Source of the DNA: Desulfopila aestuarii DSM 18488
Lineage (GTDB): Bacteria; Desulfobacterota; Desulfobulbia; Desulfobulbales; Desulfocapsaceae
Reading direction: 5' to 3'
Length of the DNA stretch: 64,000 nucleotides
NCBI GenBank assembly: GCA_945863875.1
Contig: CAMBBS010000002.1
Location: 1-64,000, forward strand
The notes beneath the pieces were generated by a model, which saw only the letters and a program-made list of their open reading frames with translations, made no database searches and was not told where the DNA came from. The position numbers were made by a program, and so were the translations under genes. Position 1 is the stretch's first letter; the number at the start of each line of letters is the position of its first letter. Shown one piece after another: positions 52,670 through 61,739 of this stretch.

Positions 52670-53848
52670 CTACCCCATTCTTAATGCGCGGCGGATCCTG
52701 TTTTTCATGCCGCTGATGACAAAGGGTGTCAACCGTTTTTTTTCTTTGAGGATCTGTTGAAAGAGATCCTTTTTTTTCTCGGGAATCTGCGGACGCTGCG
52801 CGGGGATGAGGGACAAGGAGCCGGTCGGGCAGCTGCTGATACAGGCGCCGCAGCCGAGGCAGTTGTCGAAAAGGACCTGCATCCGCTTCTTTTTTCGACC
52901 ATTTTCAGCGTCGAGCAACTCCAGCGCGGTAACGTTGCAGGCCTTTTTGCAGAGCCCGCAGCCGATACAGGTCTCGCTGTTGATCTGCAGGGTATAGTTG
53001 GTCTTGGCTATGCCCATGGGAAAGCCCTGCTTCACCCCGCCGAGCAGCTCGCAGCAACAGGAGCAGCAGTTACAGATAAACGACGGCTTGTGGCGGATAT
53101 TGTCGGTGATATGGGTCAACTTCAGATCTCTGGCCTGGGCAAGGATAACCAGCAACTGCTCCTTGCTGCGGTGTTCGGCAAAGCCCCGGCGCACCATGAA
53201 TTTGGCGGCGGTGCCAAGGGATATGCAGATCTCCCTGGTCGGGGCGTTTTTGTCGCAACTCTGGTTAAGATGCTCCTTCTTGTGCCGGCAGTAGCACATG
53301 CCGATGGCACCATAACTTGCACCCTTGATTATCTCCCTGGCACTTTCATAGGTCGCCACCTGGGAGTCGACCGGAATATGCTCCTCATACGGCAAGGTGC
53401 GGGTGAGCGGCGTCTTGCTGCCGAAAAACTCCCGGCCCATCTGCTGATCGGGGTCGCCGTAGAGATATTCGTGCATGAGCTGGGCCAGCTCGGCCACCGG
53501 CAGATCGTTACGCTGCTTCATAAAGCTGAATTCAAAAAAACCGATCAGCCCGGGCATCAGCAGATAGTAGGTTTTGCCGCCGTAGGCGGTGTCCATCACC
53601 AGACCCTTTTCGGCCATCGCCTCAAGCTGGTTCTTCAGCCTTTCGGGTTCCCAGGCGGTGGCCTTGACGAGCTCCGGCAGGGTGGCTTCGGTAAGCGGAA
53701 AGCGGGAAGCGACATAGGCCTCATCTTCGGAAAATAGAATTGCGAGAATTTGGCGCAGCGTATCGGTATCGGGCAGACCGATGGGATACTTATTCAGCCG
53801 GTCGATGAGTGGTACGATGTTGCTTTTTCCGTCGAGGTGATGCCCCAT
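52670..53848 (-). CDS. Multi-cysteine 4Fe-4S protein
   Basis: CIGCGLCKKACN, CLGCGACISSCP, ICNCCSCCCELL, MCYCRHKKEHLNQSCDKNAPTREIC. Confidence 0.85.
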   Translation of the reverse strand: MGHHLDGKSNIVPLIDRLNKYPIGLPDTDTLRQILAILFSEDEAYVASRFPLTEATLPELVKATAWEPERLKNQLEAMAEKGLVMDTAYGGKTYYLLMPGLIGFFEFSFMKQRNDLPVAELAQLMHEYLYGDPDQQMGREFFGSKTPLTRTLPYEEHIPVDSQVATYESAREIIKGASYGAIGMCYCRHKKEHLNQSCDKNAPTREICISLGTAAKFMVRRGFAEHRSKEQLLVILAQARDLKLTHITDNIRHKPSFICNCCSCCCELLGGVKQGFPMGIAKTNYTLQINSETCIGCGLCKKACNVTALELLDAENGRKKKRMQVLFDNCLGCGACISSCPTGSLSLIPAQRPQIPEKKKDLFQQILKEKKRLTPFVISGMKNRIRRALRMG

Positions 53849-53878
53849 TTTTATTCCTTTACTCCAAAACGTTTACAT

Positions 53879-55615
53879 TTACCCGTTCATAACATACTGG
53901 TCTTTCAGGGCATGAACATTATCCCATACCCGCTGAAATCCGTCACCATCTTTAACAGGTTTTTTAATCATTTTTTGGAAAATGTCTTCCTGCTCGGCGG
54001 AATTATCATGGCTGAGAATCATCTGCAGGGCAAAGGCCGAATAATCTTTGACCAGGAAGGCAAAGATCTGCTCCAGCACATCTTTGCCGGTGCCATAAAT
54101 CCTGCTGTTTTCCAGAATCAGCTGGGCGTAGACAATAAGGGTGAACAGCTCGCCCGCGGCGAGCATATAATCTATATTTTCCGCCTGTTCCCTGCTCGGC
54201 GGGGCACTGATCAACAGAGCGCGAAACAGTTCCATCTGCTCTTTGAATACCAGGACATTTGCCCCATCAACATCTGTATAGGCCAGACGATACTCCGGAA
54301 AACGGATACTCGCCAGGCTGCCGGTCTTCTGATGAAAAAGATAGGCATCATCCCCGGCCTCTTTTCTCTGGGGGATCTCGGCATAGTCGACCGGCTCAAA
54401 GAAGTAGTTTTTAACAAACTTGATGATCAGCGCCATGTTGACATGCTCGGTCCCTTCCAGTTTCGGCAGCATGCCGATGTCTCTGAGGGCCATCTCGAAA
54501 TAGGTATCCTGTTCATAGCCCTTGGCGGCAATGACCTCATGCAGCAGCGCCACCACCTTCTCACCCTGACCGGTCACCTTCATCTTCACCACCGGATTAA
54601 AGAGCAGATAGCGGCGATCCTCATCGGAGGCGCTGCGCATATAATCAGCCGCCCGAAAGGCAAAGAGTTTCATGCCGATCAGCCGGGCGTAACTCTCGGT
54701 AAAGAATTTTTTCACATGGGGGAAATCGGTGACATAGCGACCATAGAGACTGCGGGCCGCCGCATGGTTCAAGGCCTCATAGAAACAGTGGGTGCCGATG
54801 CCGATGGAGGCGCAGCCCAGCTCAAACTTGCCGATATTAATGGTATTGAGTGAGGAGTTCCAGGCATGCTCGCCCCGGGACAGAATGTCGTCCTCGGTGA
54901 TCGGGTAGTCGTGCAGGGCGTATTCCGCGACATAGGCCTGGCGCACGCCGGAGGTGTCGATCTTCTTGACACATTCATACTTCTCATGTTGCGGGTCGAC
55001 GACAAAGAAGACATACTCGCCGGTTCCGGCAATCTTGGCAAAGGTCGAAACCAGGGCGGCGCAATTGCCGTTGCCGATATAATATTTGGAGCCCCGGGCC
55101 CGATAGCTGCCGTCATCCTGGGGGATGAGCAGCATCTCACTGGAATAGAGGTCGGCGCCGTGGGTCTTTTCGGAAAGTCCGAAGGCAAATATTCCACCTT
55201 CGGCGAGCAGCCTGGCGGTCTTTTTCTTCACCGCTTCGTTGTTGCCCATCCAGATCGGCCCAAGCCCGAGGATGGTCACCTGCCAGGCATACCAGTAGCA
55301 GAGCCCGTAGAATCCGAGGATTTCATTGAACTCGCTGATGCGGTACATGTCCCAGCGGCCGCCGTCCCTGCTGTACGCTGCAGGCGTAAGAAAGTGGGCA
55401 AAGATTTTTTCTTTTTTGATGAATTCGAGAAAATCGTCATACCAGATCATCGACTGATCGTCTTCCTTGATCTTTTTCAGCCCCTTCTTTTCAAAAAACT
55501 CGATCGTCTTCAGAACGAGGTCCCGCGATACTGCATCGGCATGGAATCGTGCATATTTTTTCGGGTTGAGTAAGAGCACCTGTATCCTCCTTATTACGAT
55601 ACCGCGTTGCGGCAC
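53879..55615 (-). CDS. Acyl-CoA dehydrogenase family protein
   Basis: FGLSEKTHGADLYSSEM...RGSKYYIGNGNCAALVSTFAKIAG; GCASIGIGTHCFYEALNHAAARSLYG. Confidence 0.85.
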   Translation of the reverse strand: MPQRGIVIRRIQVLLLNPKKYARFHADAVSRDLVLKTIEFFEKKGLKKIKEDDQSMIWYDDFLEFIKKEKIFAHFLTPAAYSRDGGRWDMYRISEFNEILGFYGLCYWYAWQVTILGLGPIWMGNNEAVKKKTARLLAEGGIFAFGLSEKTHGADLYSSEMLLIPQDDGSYRARGSKYYIGNGNCAALVSTFAKIAGTGEYVFFVVDPQHEKYECVKKIDTSGVRQAYVAEYALHDYPITEDDILSRGEHAWNSSLNTINIGKFELGCASIGIGTHCFYEALNHAAARSLYGRYVTDFPHVKKFFTESYARLIGMKLFAFRAADYMRSASDEDRRYLLFNPVVKMKVTGQGEKVVALLHEVIAAKGYEQDTYFEMALRDIGMLPKLEGTEHVNMALIIKFVKNYFFEPVDYAEIPQRKEAGDDAYLFHQKTGSLASIRFPEYRLAYTDVDGANVLVFKEQMELFRALLISAPPSREQAENIDYMLAAGELFTLIVYAQLILENSRIYGTGKDVLEQIFAFLVKDYSAFALQMILSHDNSAEQEDIFQKMIKKPVKDGDGFQRVWDNVHALKDQYVMNG

Positions 55616-55623
55616 CCGGCAGT

Positions 55624-57627
55624 TCAGCCGATATTTTTCCCGGCGTTATAGCCCTGGTGATTCGCCTCAAAGACCGTCCCCGGGGCCAGCGCGTCACCGA
55701 CCACTTGACAGGGAATACCCAGCTCGCCGGCCACTTTTTCCAGGGGATTCGCCGGCCTGGTGCCAACCGCCAGAACAACGCTATCGGCCGGCAGGAATTG
55801 CTCCTCTCCCCCGAGTTCAATCCGCACTCCGCGGTCAAGGATCTCGAGGACCTTGGCCTGCGTCAGGGTTTGTATTCCCAGGCGACTGACATCCTGCAGC
55901 ATGCCCCAGCGGGTTGACTTGCCGAAATTAGCGCCAAGAGTCCCGGCCATCTCGACAACAACCAGTTCCTTTGTGCCCTCGGTGGCCAGTTGATAGAGTT
56001 TTTCCGGGGATACCGCCCCATTGACGAGCAGAAACTTCAGCTCTTCGCCGGACAGGGTGCCCTGTTCAGCGAGCAGCAAGGCGGTTTCGATACCGACGGC
56101 ACCACCGCCGATAATGACCACCTTTCGGCCTGTTTCGACTTTTCCGGCCAGAACATCCCAGGCCTGCACGACCTTGTCACCATCGACCCCGGCAATGGCC
56201 GGAGTCACCGGCTCGCCGCCGGTGGCCAGAATCAGCTGATCCGGCTGCTCGCGGGCAAGCACTTCTCTATCCACCGGACTGTTCAGCAGTACCCTGATAT
56301 CATGACGGGCCAGCCGGCGGGCAAGATCATCGCCGAAAACGACAAACTCTGCCCGGCCGGGAGGCGCTCCGGCCAGACGCAACTGGCCGCCAAGCTGCAG
56401 TCCCTGTTCATGAAGGCTCACCCGGTGCCCCTGTTCCGCGGCGGCAAGAGCAGCGGACATGCCGGCAACCCCGCCGCCGACCACCAGCACTTTTTTTGCA
56501 TGGGCGGTCTTTGGTGGCTGCTCTTCATATTCATGGCCTGCCCGCGGATTGCAGAGACACTCGACCGGCTTCATCTTGAAAAGATTGTCAAAGCACCCCT
56601 GGCCGCAGGCGACACAGTGGACAATCTCATCTTCCCTGCCGGTACGTGCCTTTTCCGGCAACCATGGGTCGGCAATCAGCGCCCGGCCGATGGCCACCAT
56701 GTCACAGAAATTCTGCGTAATGAGCAGCCGGGCAATTTTCGGATCATTAATGCGGTGGCTGGCAATAACCGGGATGGATACCCTTTTCTTCATGTCGCGG
56801 GCCAGATAGGCAAAGGCGCCTCTGGGCACCTTGGTGACAATCTGCGGCACCTGGGCCTCGTGCCAGCCGACATTGACGCACAGGGCATCGACGCCGGCCT
56901 GCTCTAGGGCGACCGCGAATTCGAGCAATTCCGCAGGACCGATGCCCCCTTCCATGAAATCATTCCCGTTGAGGCGCACGAGGATGGGAAACCCGTTGCC
57001 AAGTCTGCTCTTTATCTCGCCGATGACCTCCAGACCGAAGCGCATGCGGTTTTCCAGGCTGCCGCCGTAGGCATCCGTTCTTTTGTTGGTGAGCGGCGAA
57101 AGAAATTCACTGATCAGATAACCGGTCCCGGCGAGAATCTCCACCAGATCAAAACCCGCCTGCTGCACCCGCCCGGCCGCTTCGCCAAAGCGGCGAATGG
57201 TCTCCTCGATCTGCTGCAGAGTAAGCTCTTTGGGGGTTTCCCTGGTCATGCGGCAGGGTACCGGCGATGGAGCGACCGGCTGTTTGCCGCCGAGAAAAAA
57301 GGAGGCATTGTAACGACCGGCATGATTAAGCTGCACGGTGGCCTTCGCCCCGCCATCATGAATGGCCCCGGCAAGCACGGCAAGCCCCGGCACATGGGTA
57401 TCAAGATGGGCGCCGATATTGCCCGGATTGCCGGACAGTTCATCGATGGTGGCATAGCCGACACTGATCAGGCCGGCTCCCCCCCTGGCCCGTTCCCGGT
57501 AAAACTCGATCAACTGCTCGGTGACAAGAAAATTTCTGCACATATTCAGATGCATGGCCGGCATGAAAATGCGATTCTTCAACTCGACCGAACCTATGAA
57601 AATTGATCGAAACAGGGAATCCGACAT
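55624..57627 (-). CDS. NADH:flavin oxidoreductase / 2,4-dienoyl-CoA reductase-like (FadH family)
   Basis: OYE barrel; HCVACGQGCFDNLFKMKPVECLCNPRAG; VLVVGGGVAGMSAALAAAEQGH. Start placed at MSDSLFRSIF. Confidence 0.9.
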   Translation of the reverse strand: MSDSLFRSIFIGSVELKNRIFMPAMHLNMCRNFLVTEQLIEFYRERARGGAGLISVGYATIDELSGNPGNIGAHLDTHVPGLAVLAGAIHDGGAKATVQLNHAGRYNASFFLGGKQPVAPSPVPCRMTRETPKELTLQQIEETIRRFGEAAGRVQQAGFDLVEILAGTGYLISEFLSPLTNKRTDAYGGSLENRMRFGLEVIGEIKSRLGNGFPILVRLNGNDFMEGGIGPAELLEFAVALEQAGVDALCVNVGWHEAQVPQIVTKVPRGAFAYLARDMKKRVSIPVIASHRINDPKIARLLITQNFCDMVAIGRALIADPWLPEKARTGREDEIVHCVACGQGCFDNLFKMKPVECLCNPRAGHEYEEQPPKTAHAKKVLVVGGGVAGMSAALAAAEQGHRVSLHEQGLQLGGQLRLAGAPPGRAEFVVFGDDLARRLARHDIRVLLNSPVDREVLAREQPDQLILATGGEPVTPAIAGVDGDKVVQAWDVLAGKVETGRKVVIIGGGAVGIETALLLAEQGTLSGEELKFLLVNGAVSPEKLYQLATEGTKELVVVEMAGTLGANFGKSTRWGMLQDVSRLGIQTLTQAKVLEILDRGVRIELGGEEQFLPADSVVLAVGTRPANPLEKVAGELGIPCQVVGDALAPGTVFEANHQGYNAGKNIG

Positions 57628-57649
57628 GATATGTGTTCTCCTTGGCAGG

Positions 57650-58597
57650 TTAACGTGAGACAGCGGCATGAAATAATGCGGCAACCTCATCAAATAGACC
57701 GATTTCTTCAAGCGCCCGGCGCAGCAGCTGCGGCTGGTTGAGAAAATCCTTCATAAAGATAATTTCCGAAGCCTTGAGGTAGATGGGAAAGATCTCTTTC
57801 ATCCGCCCCTCAAGAAGGGTATCAATCAGGAGCATGAGATTCTCTTCCGCCCGATAGGGGTACAGCTGTTCAGCCCTGCCGAGCATTTTCGAGACATAAA
57901 AGACCAGCACCTTTTTAACACTGTCGACCCTCTTCCGATGGGCCGGCAGTATGGTTTTTCCCTCCAGCCCGGCAAGCTTGACTATCGATCCGCAGTAGGC
58001 CTCATAATTTTTAAATCGCCCGCTGGTCTCCAGATCCACATCGAGAATCGGCGACTGAAAAAGCCCCCGCAACAGGGTGTCTCCGGTCACCGCCCATTCT
58101 TCACCGACGTAGACCAGATCACTCTGCGAATGGCCGGGACAGGCGAGAACCTCGATGCCCAGCCGCGCCGGAAGGTCGTTTTCCGCCACAAGAAACTGCT
58201 TGGGAAAGGGAGGAAACAGCGCGCCGCTGTCAAAGATCTGCTGCAGGCCATCAAGATATGTTTTGCCAAAGCCCAAATCTGACAGCAGCTGATACATTTC
58301 GCCCATGCGCCGATCATGGCCGGCAATCTTCAGACAATCACGATAGGGCAGATACAGCGCCGCCCGGCAATTTTCTTCCAGCCAGTGGGCCTGGCCGTAA
58401 TGGTCGATATGGCAGTGGGTGATACAGATGTGCCTGAGCTGCGCCAGGTCGATATGTTGCTGCAGATACCGCCGCCCCTCCGGCGTCGGCGGCCCGGTAT
58501 CAAAAAGGACCAGTTCCCCGGCGAACATGCCGGTGTAACAATGGACCGGACCGACCATATAGGGGGTATTGATGGTATGCTGGGTAAGCTTCGTCAT
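57650..58597 (-). CDS. MBL-fold metallo-hydrolase
   Basis: CITHCHIDHYGQAHWLE, LACPGHSQSDLVYV, ILPAHRKRV. Confidence 0.9.
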   Translation of the reverse strand: MTKLTQHTINTPYMVGPVHCYTGMFAGELVLFDTGPPTPEGRRYLQQHIDLAQLRHICITHCHIDHYGQAHWLEENCRAALYLPYRDCLKIAGHDRRMGEMYQLLSDLGFGKTYLDGLQQIFDSGALFPPFPKQFLVAENDLPARLGIEVLACPGHSQSDLVYVGEEWAVTGDTLLRGLFQSPILDVDLETSGRFKNYEAYCGSIVKLAGLEGKTILPAHRKRVDSVKKVLVFYVSKMLGRAEQLYPYRAEENLMLLIDTLLEGRMKEIFPIYLKASEIIFMKDFLNQPQLLRRALEEIGLFDEVAALFHAAVSR

Positions 58598-58650
58598 ATC
58601 GATTTGCGGTACCGCGACGCCGCATAAACTGCCCTGGGTGACAACAGGAA

Positions 58651-58685
58651 CCGGTACCCGCCTGCTTCACGCAGGCGGGTACCGG
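58651..58685. other. Perfect 15-bp stem, 5-nt loop intercistronic hairpin
   Basis: CCGGTACCCGCCTGC-TTCAC-GCAGGCGGGTACCGG, no U-tract. Confidence 0.85.
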
Positions 58686-58699
58686 CGGATTTTCACAAC

Positions 58700-60487
58700 C
58701 TAGAAGACATATTTTTCCGCTTCGCAGGCGGCCTTGGCCAGTGTCCGCTTGGCGACAAGCAGGCCGGTGGCGTCGTACTTGGCAAAACGTCGGATACCGG
58801 AAAGAATCATGGTCAGGGTATCTCCTTCCTCGATAAAGAAGGCGCCCTTTCTTGCTGCACTGCCAGCACTCTCGGAGGCCTCGAAGGCAAAGATTTTCAC
58901 CGCCGCGTCGAGCAGTTGCTGCTTCTTTGCACTGACCTTGCCGTAGCTTTTTTCCGCGCGCAGCACCGTACTCTCCAAAGCAAAGATCTGGATGGCGATA
59001 TCGGCAGCCGCCATGAGAATTTCCTGCTCATTGACCAGCTTATCCATAAATTTCTGCACCCCGGCACCGGACAGGATGAGGAACAGGGTCTTCAGATTTT
59101 TGATCAGGGCCTTTTCCTTGACATAGGGAATCGACTCGTCCAGTTCCTCGAAACTCGGCGTCATCAGCGATTGAAAGGCCTTCATGGCCTCGGCCTGCAG
59201 GGGCAGTTCCCCCTTCATTGCCTTGCGCAGAATCATGCCGGGGATAAGCAGGCGGTTTATCTCATTGGTACCTTCGAAGATGCGGTTGATCCGTTCATCC
59301 CGGTAGAAGCGCTCCGCCGGATAATCGGCGACAAAACCATAGCCGCCATGGATCTGCAGTACCTCATCGACGGTTTTGGCCAGAACCTCACTGCAGAAAA
59401 CCTTGGCGATACCGCATTCCGAGGCATATTCCTCGATGCCTTTCAGGTACTCCTCGTAGTAGTTGTCGATGCCCTTTTCAATGGTGGCTATTTTATCGTC
59501 AAGCAGCCCGGCCAGGCGGTAGACCAGAGACTCCGAGGCAAATATATATGCGCTGAGATCGGCAATCTTCTGGGAAATCGCGCCAAACTGACTGATCGGC
59601 GTGTTGAACTGCTTACGTTCATTGGCGTATTTAATACCTTCGATCAAGGCCATTTTCGACGCGCCGCAGACCCCGGCACCGAGCTTAAAACGGCCGATAT
59701 TCAGGACGTTAAAGGCGATCTTATGGCCCTTGCCCTTCTCGCCGAGCAGATTTTCCACCGGAACCATGCAGTTATCGAGGATGATCTGGGTTGTCGATGA
59801 TCCCTTGATGCCCAGTTTTTTCTCTTCGGCTCCGACAATCAGGCCCGGAAAGCTTCTCTCCACGAGAAAGGCGGTGAAATGTTCCTTGTCGATCTTGGCG
59901 AAGACGGTATACAGCTGGGCAAAACCACCGTTGGTGATAAATTGTTTCGTGCCGTTGAGGATAAAGTGTTTGCCGTCTTCGGAGAGAACCGCCGATGCCT
60001 GGGCGCCAAGGGCGTCACTGCCGGAACCGGGTTCGGTGAGACAATAGGCGGCACACCATTCACCGGAAATGATTTTTCCCAGGTATTGGTCCTTCTGTGC
60101 CGCTGTTCCATAATAGACCAGGGGCAGGGTACCGATTCCCGAGTGAGCGGAGTAGGCCACGGAAAACGAGCCGCCGAAGGAAATTTTCTCACTGACCAGC
60201 ATGGTCGAGGCCTTGTCCAGCTCGAGTCCGCCATATTCCTCCGGGGCATCCATCATGAGCAGGCCAAGCTCGCCGCATTTTTTCATGTTTTCGACAACGA
60301 GATCAAAGTTCTGCTTGTCGATCTCTTCGATGTGCGGCACGATCTCGTTCGTGACAAACTGCTCGGTGGTCTCGCCCATCTGGCGCTGTTCATCGGTAAA
60401 ATCTTCCGGGGTAAAGACATCCGCGCACGGGGTTTCCACAATCAGATATTCACCGCCATTCAATATTTTTTCAGCCATTATCGTCAC
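58700..60487 (-). CDS. Acyl-CoA dehydrogenase with C-terminal extension
   Basis: YCLTEPGSGSDALGAQASAV, QIHGGYGFVADYPAERFYRDERINRIFEGTNEINRLLI. Confidence 0.94.
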   Translation of the reverse strand: MTIMAEKILNGGEYLIVETPCADVFTPEDFTDEQRQMGETTEQFVTNEIVPHIEEIDKQNFDLVVENMKKCGELGLLMMDAPEEYGGLELDKASTMLVSEKISFGGSFSVAYSAHSGIGTLPLVYYGTAAQKDQYLGKIISGEWCAAYCLTEPGSGSDALGAQASAVLSEDGKHFILNGTKQFITNGGFAQLYTVFAKIDKEHFTAFLVERSFPGLIVGAEEKKLGIKGSSTTQIILDNCMVPVENLLGEKGKGHKIAFNVLNIGRFKLGAGVCGASKMALIEGIKYANERKQFNTPISQFGAISQKIADLSAYIFASESLVYRLAGLLDDKIATIEKGIDNYYEEYLKGIEEYASECGIAKVFCSEVLAKTVDEVLQIHGGYGFVADYPAERFYRDERINRIFEGTNEINRLLIPGMILRKAMKGELPLQAEAMKAFQSLMTPSFEELDESIPYVKEKALIKNLKTLFLILSGAGVQKFMDKLVNEQEILMAAADIAIQIFALESTVLRAEKSYGKVSAKKQQLLDAAVKIFAFEASESAGSAARKGAFFIEEGDTLTMILSGIRRFAKYDATGLLVAKRTLAKAACEAEKYVF

Positions 60488-60506
60488 CTTATTTTATGAA
60501 TATTAT

Positions 60507-61679
60507 TTATAATTTCTCGAAGACGCCGGCGGCACCCATTCCCCCGCCGATACACATGGAGACGAGCCCGTACCGTAGTTTCCTGCGGCCCATCTCATGC
60601 AGCAGGGTGGTGGTCAGTTTCGCGCCGGTGCAGCCCAGCGGGTGGCCAAGGGCAATGGCGCCGCCATTGACGTTGATGATGTCTTGATTGAGACCGAGGG
60701 TCTTTATAACGGCGAGAGACTGGGCGGCAAAGGCCTCGTTGAGCTCGATCAGCTCGATGTCTTCCAGATTCAGTCCAGCCAGTTTCAGCGCCGCCGGGAT
60801 GGCGGTAATCGGCCCGATACCCATAACTTCAGGGGCGCAGCCGGTGGCCGAGAAGGCAAGAAAACGGGCCATCGGGCTCTTGCCGAGCTTTTCGAGATAC
60901 TCTTCGGAGACGACCAGGGCAACGGCGGCACCATCGGTCATCTGCGAGGAATTACCCGCGGTTACCGGTCCACCAACCTTGAAGGCCGGCCGCACCTTGG
61001 CCAGACTCTCCAGGGTCGTCCCGGCCCTGACACCGTCATCGACGGTGACCAGCTCTTTCACTCTTTTGATCTTGCCGTCGACCAGCATGTCTTTTTCAAT
61101 TTCGACCGGGATAATCTCATCGGCAAAGCGGCCCGATTCGATGGCGGCCGCAGCCTTGGCGTTACTGGCGACGGCAAAGGTGTCCATGGCCAGTTTGTCA
61201 ATACCGTATCTCTCGGCGACCAGCTCGGCGGTGACCCCCATGGAGGAATAGGCCTCCGGCCAGTCAACCATCATGCCCGGGTTGGCGCTGTACTTCAAAC
61301 CACCAAGAGGCACACAGGACATGGACTCGACGCCGCCGGCGACAATACAGTCGGCAAAGCCGCACATGACCCGCTCGGCGGCCAGGGAGATTGCCTGCAG
61401 TCCGGAAGAGCAGAAACGGTTGATGGTCTGGCCCGGAACCTCTATCGGCAGACCGGCGCGCATGGCGGCAATCCGGCCGATATTCATGCCCTGTTCCGCT
61501 TCGGGAAAGGCGCAGCCTAGATAGACATCGCTGACCGTCGCCGGATCGATCCCGGTGCGCTCAACCAGTCCTTTTATCGCCAGAGCGGCCAGCTCATCCG
61601 GCCGCACGTCCTTAAATTTTCCTTTGTTTGCCCGGCAGCCGGGAGTCCTGTAACTGGCCAGTATATATGCTTTTTTCAT
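60507..61679 (-). CDS. fadA: Acetyl-CoA C-acyltransferase (thiolase)
   Basis: INRFCSSGLQAISLAAE, NVNGGAIALGHPLGCTGAKL, GLVSMCIGGGMGAAGVFE. Confidence 0.95.
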   Translation of the reverse strand: MKKAYILASYRTPGCRANKGKFKDVRPDELAALAIKGLVERTGIDPATVSDVYLGCAFPEAEQGMNIGRIAAMRAGLPIEVPGQTINRFCSSGLQAISLAAERVMCGFADCIVAGGVESMSCVPLGGLKYSANPGMMVDWPEAYSSMGVTAELVAERYGIDKLAMDTFAVASNAKAAAAIESGRFADEIIPVEIEKDMLVDGKIKRVKELVTVDDGVRAGTTLESLAKVRPAFKVGGPVTAGNSSQMTDGAAVALVVSEEYLEKLGKSPMARFLAFSATGCAPEVMGIGPITAIPAALKLAGLNLEDIELIELNEAFAAQSLAVIKTLGLNQDIINVNGGAIALGHPLGCTGAKLTTTLLHEMGRRKLRYGLVSMCIGGGMGAAGVFEKL

Positions 61680-61739
61680 ATCGATTTCCCTTTAGAGACG
61701 TAGAAATGATTTTCTTGTTATTGTCCAAGAATTTCGGGG

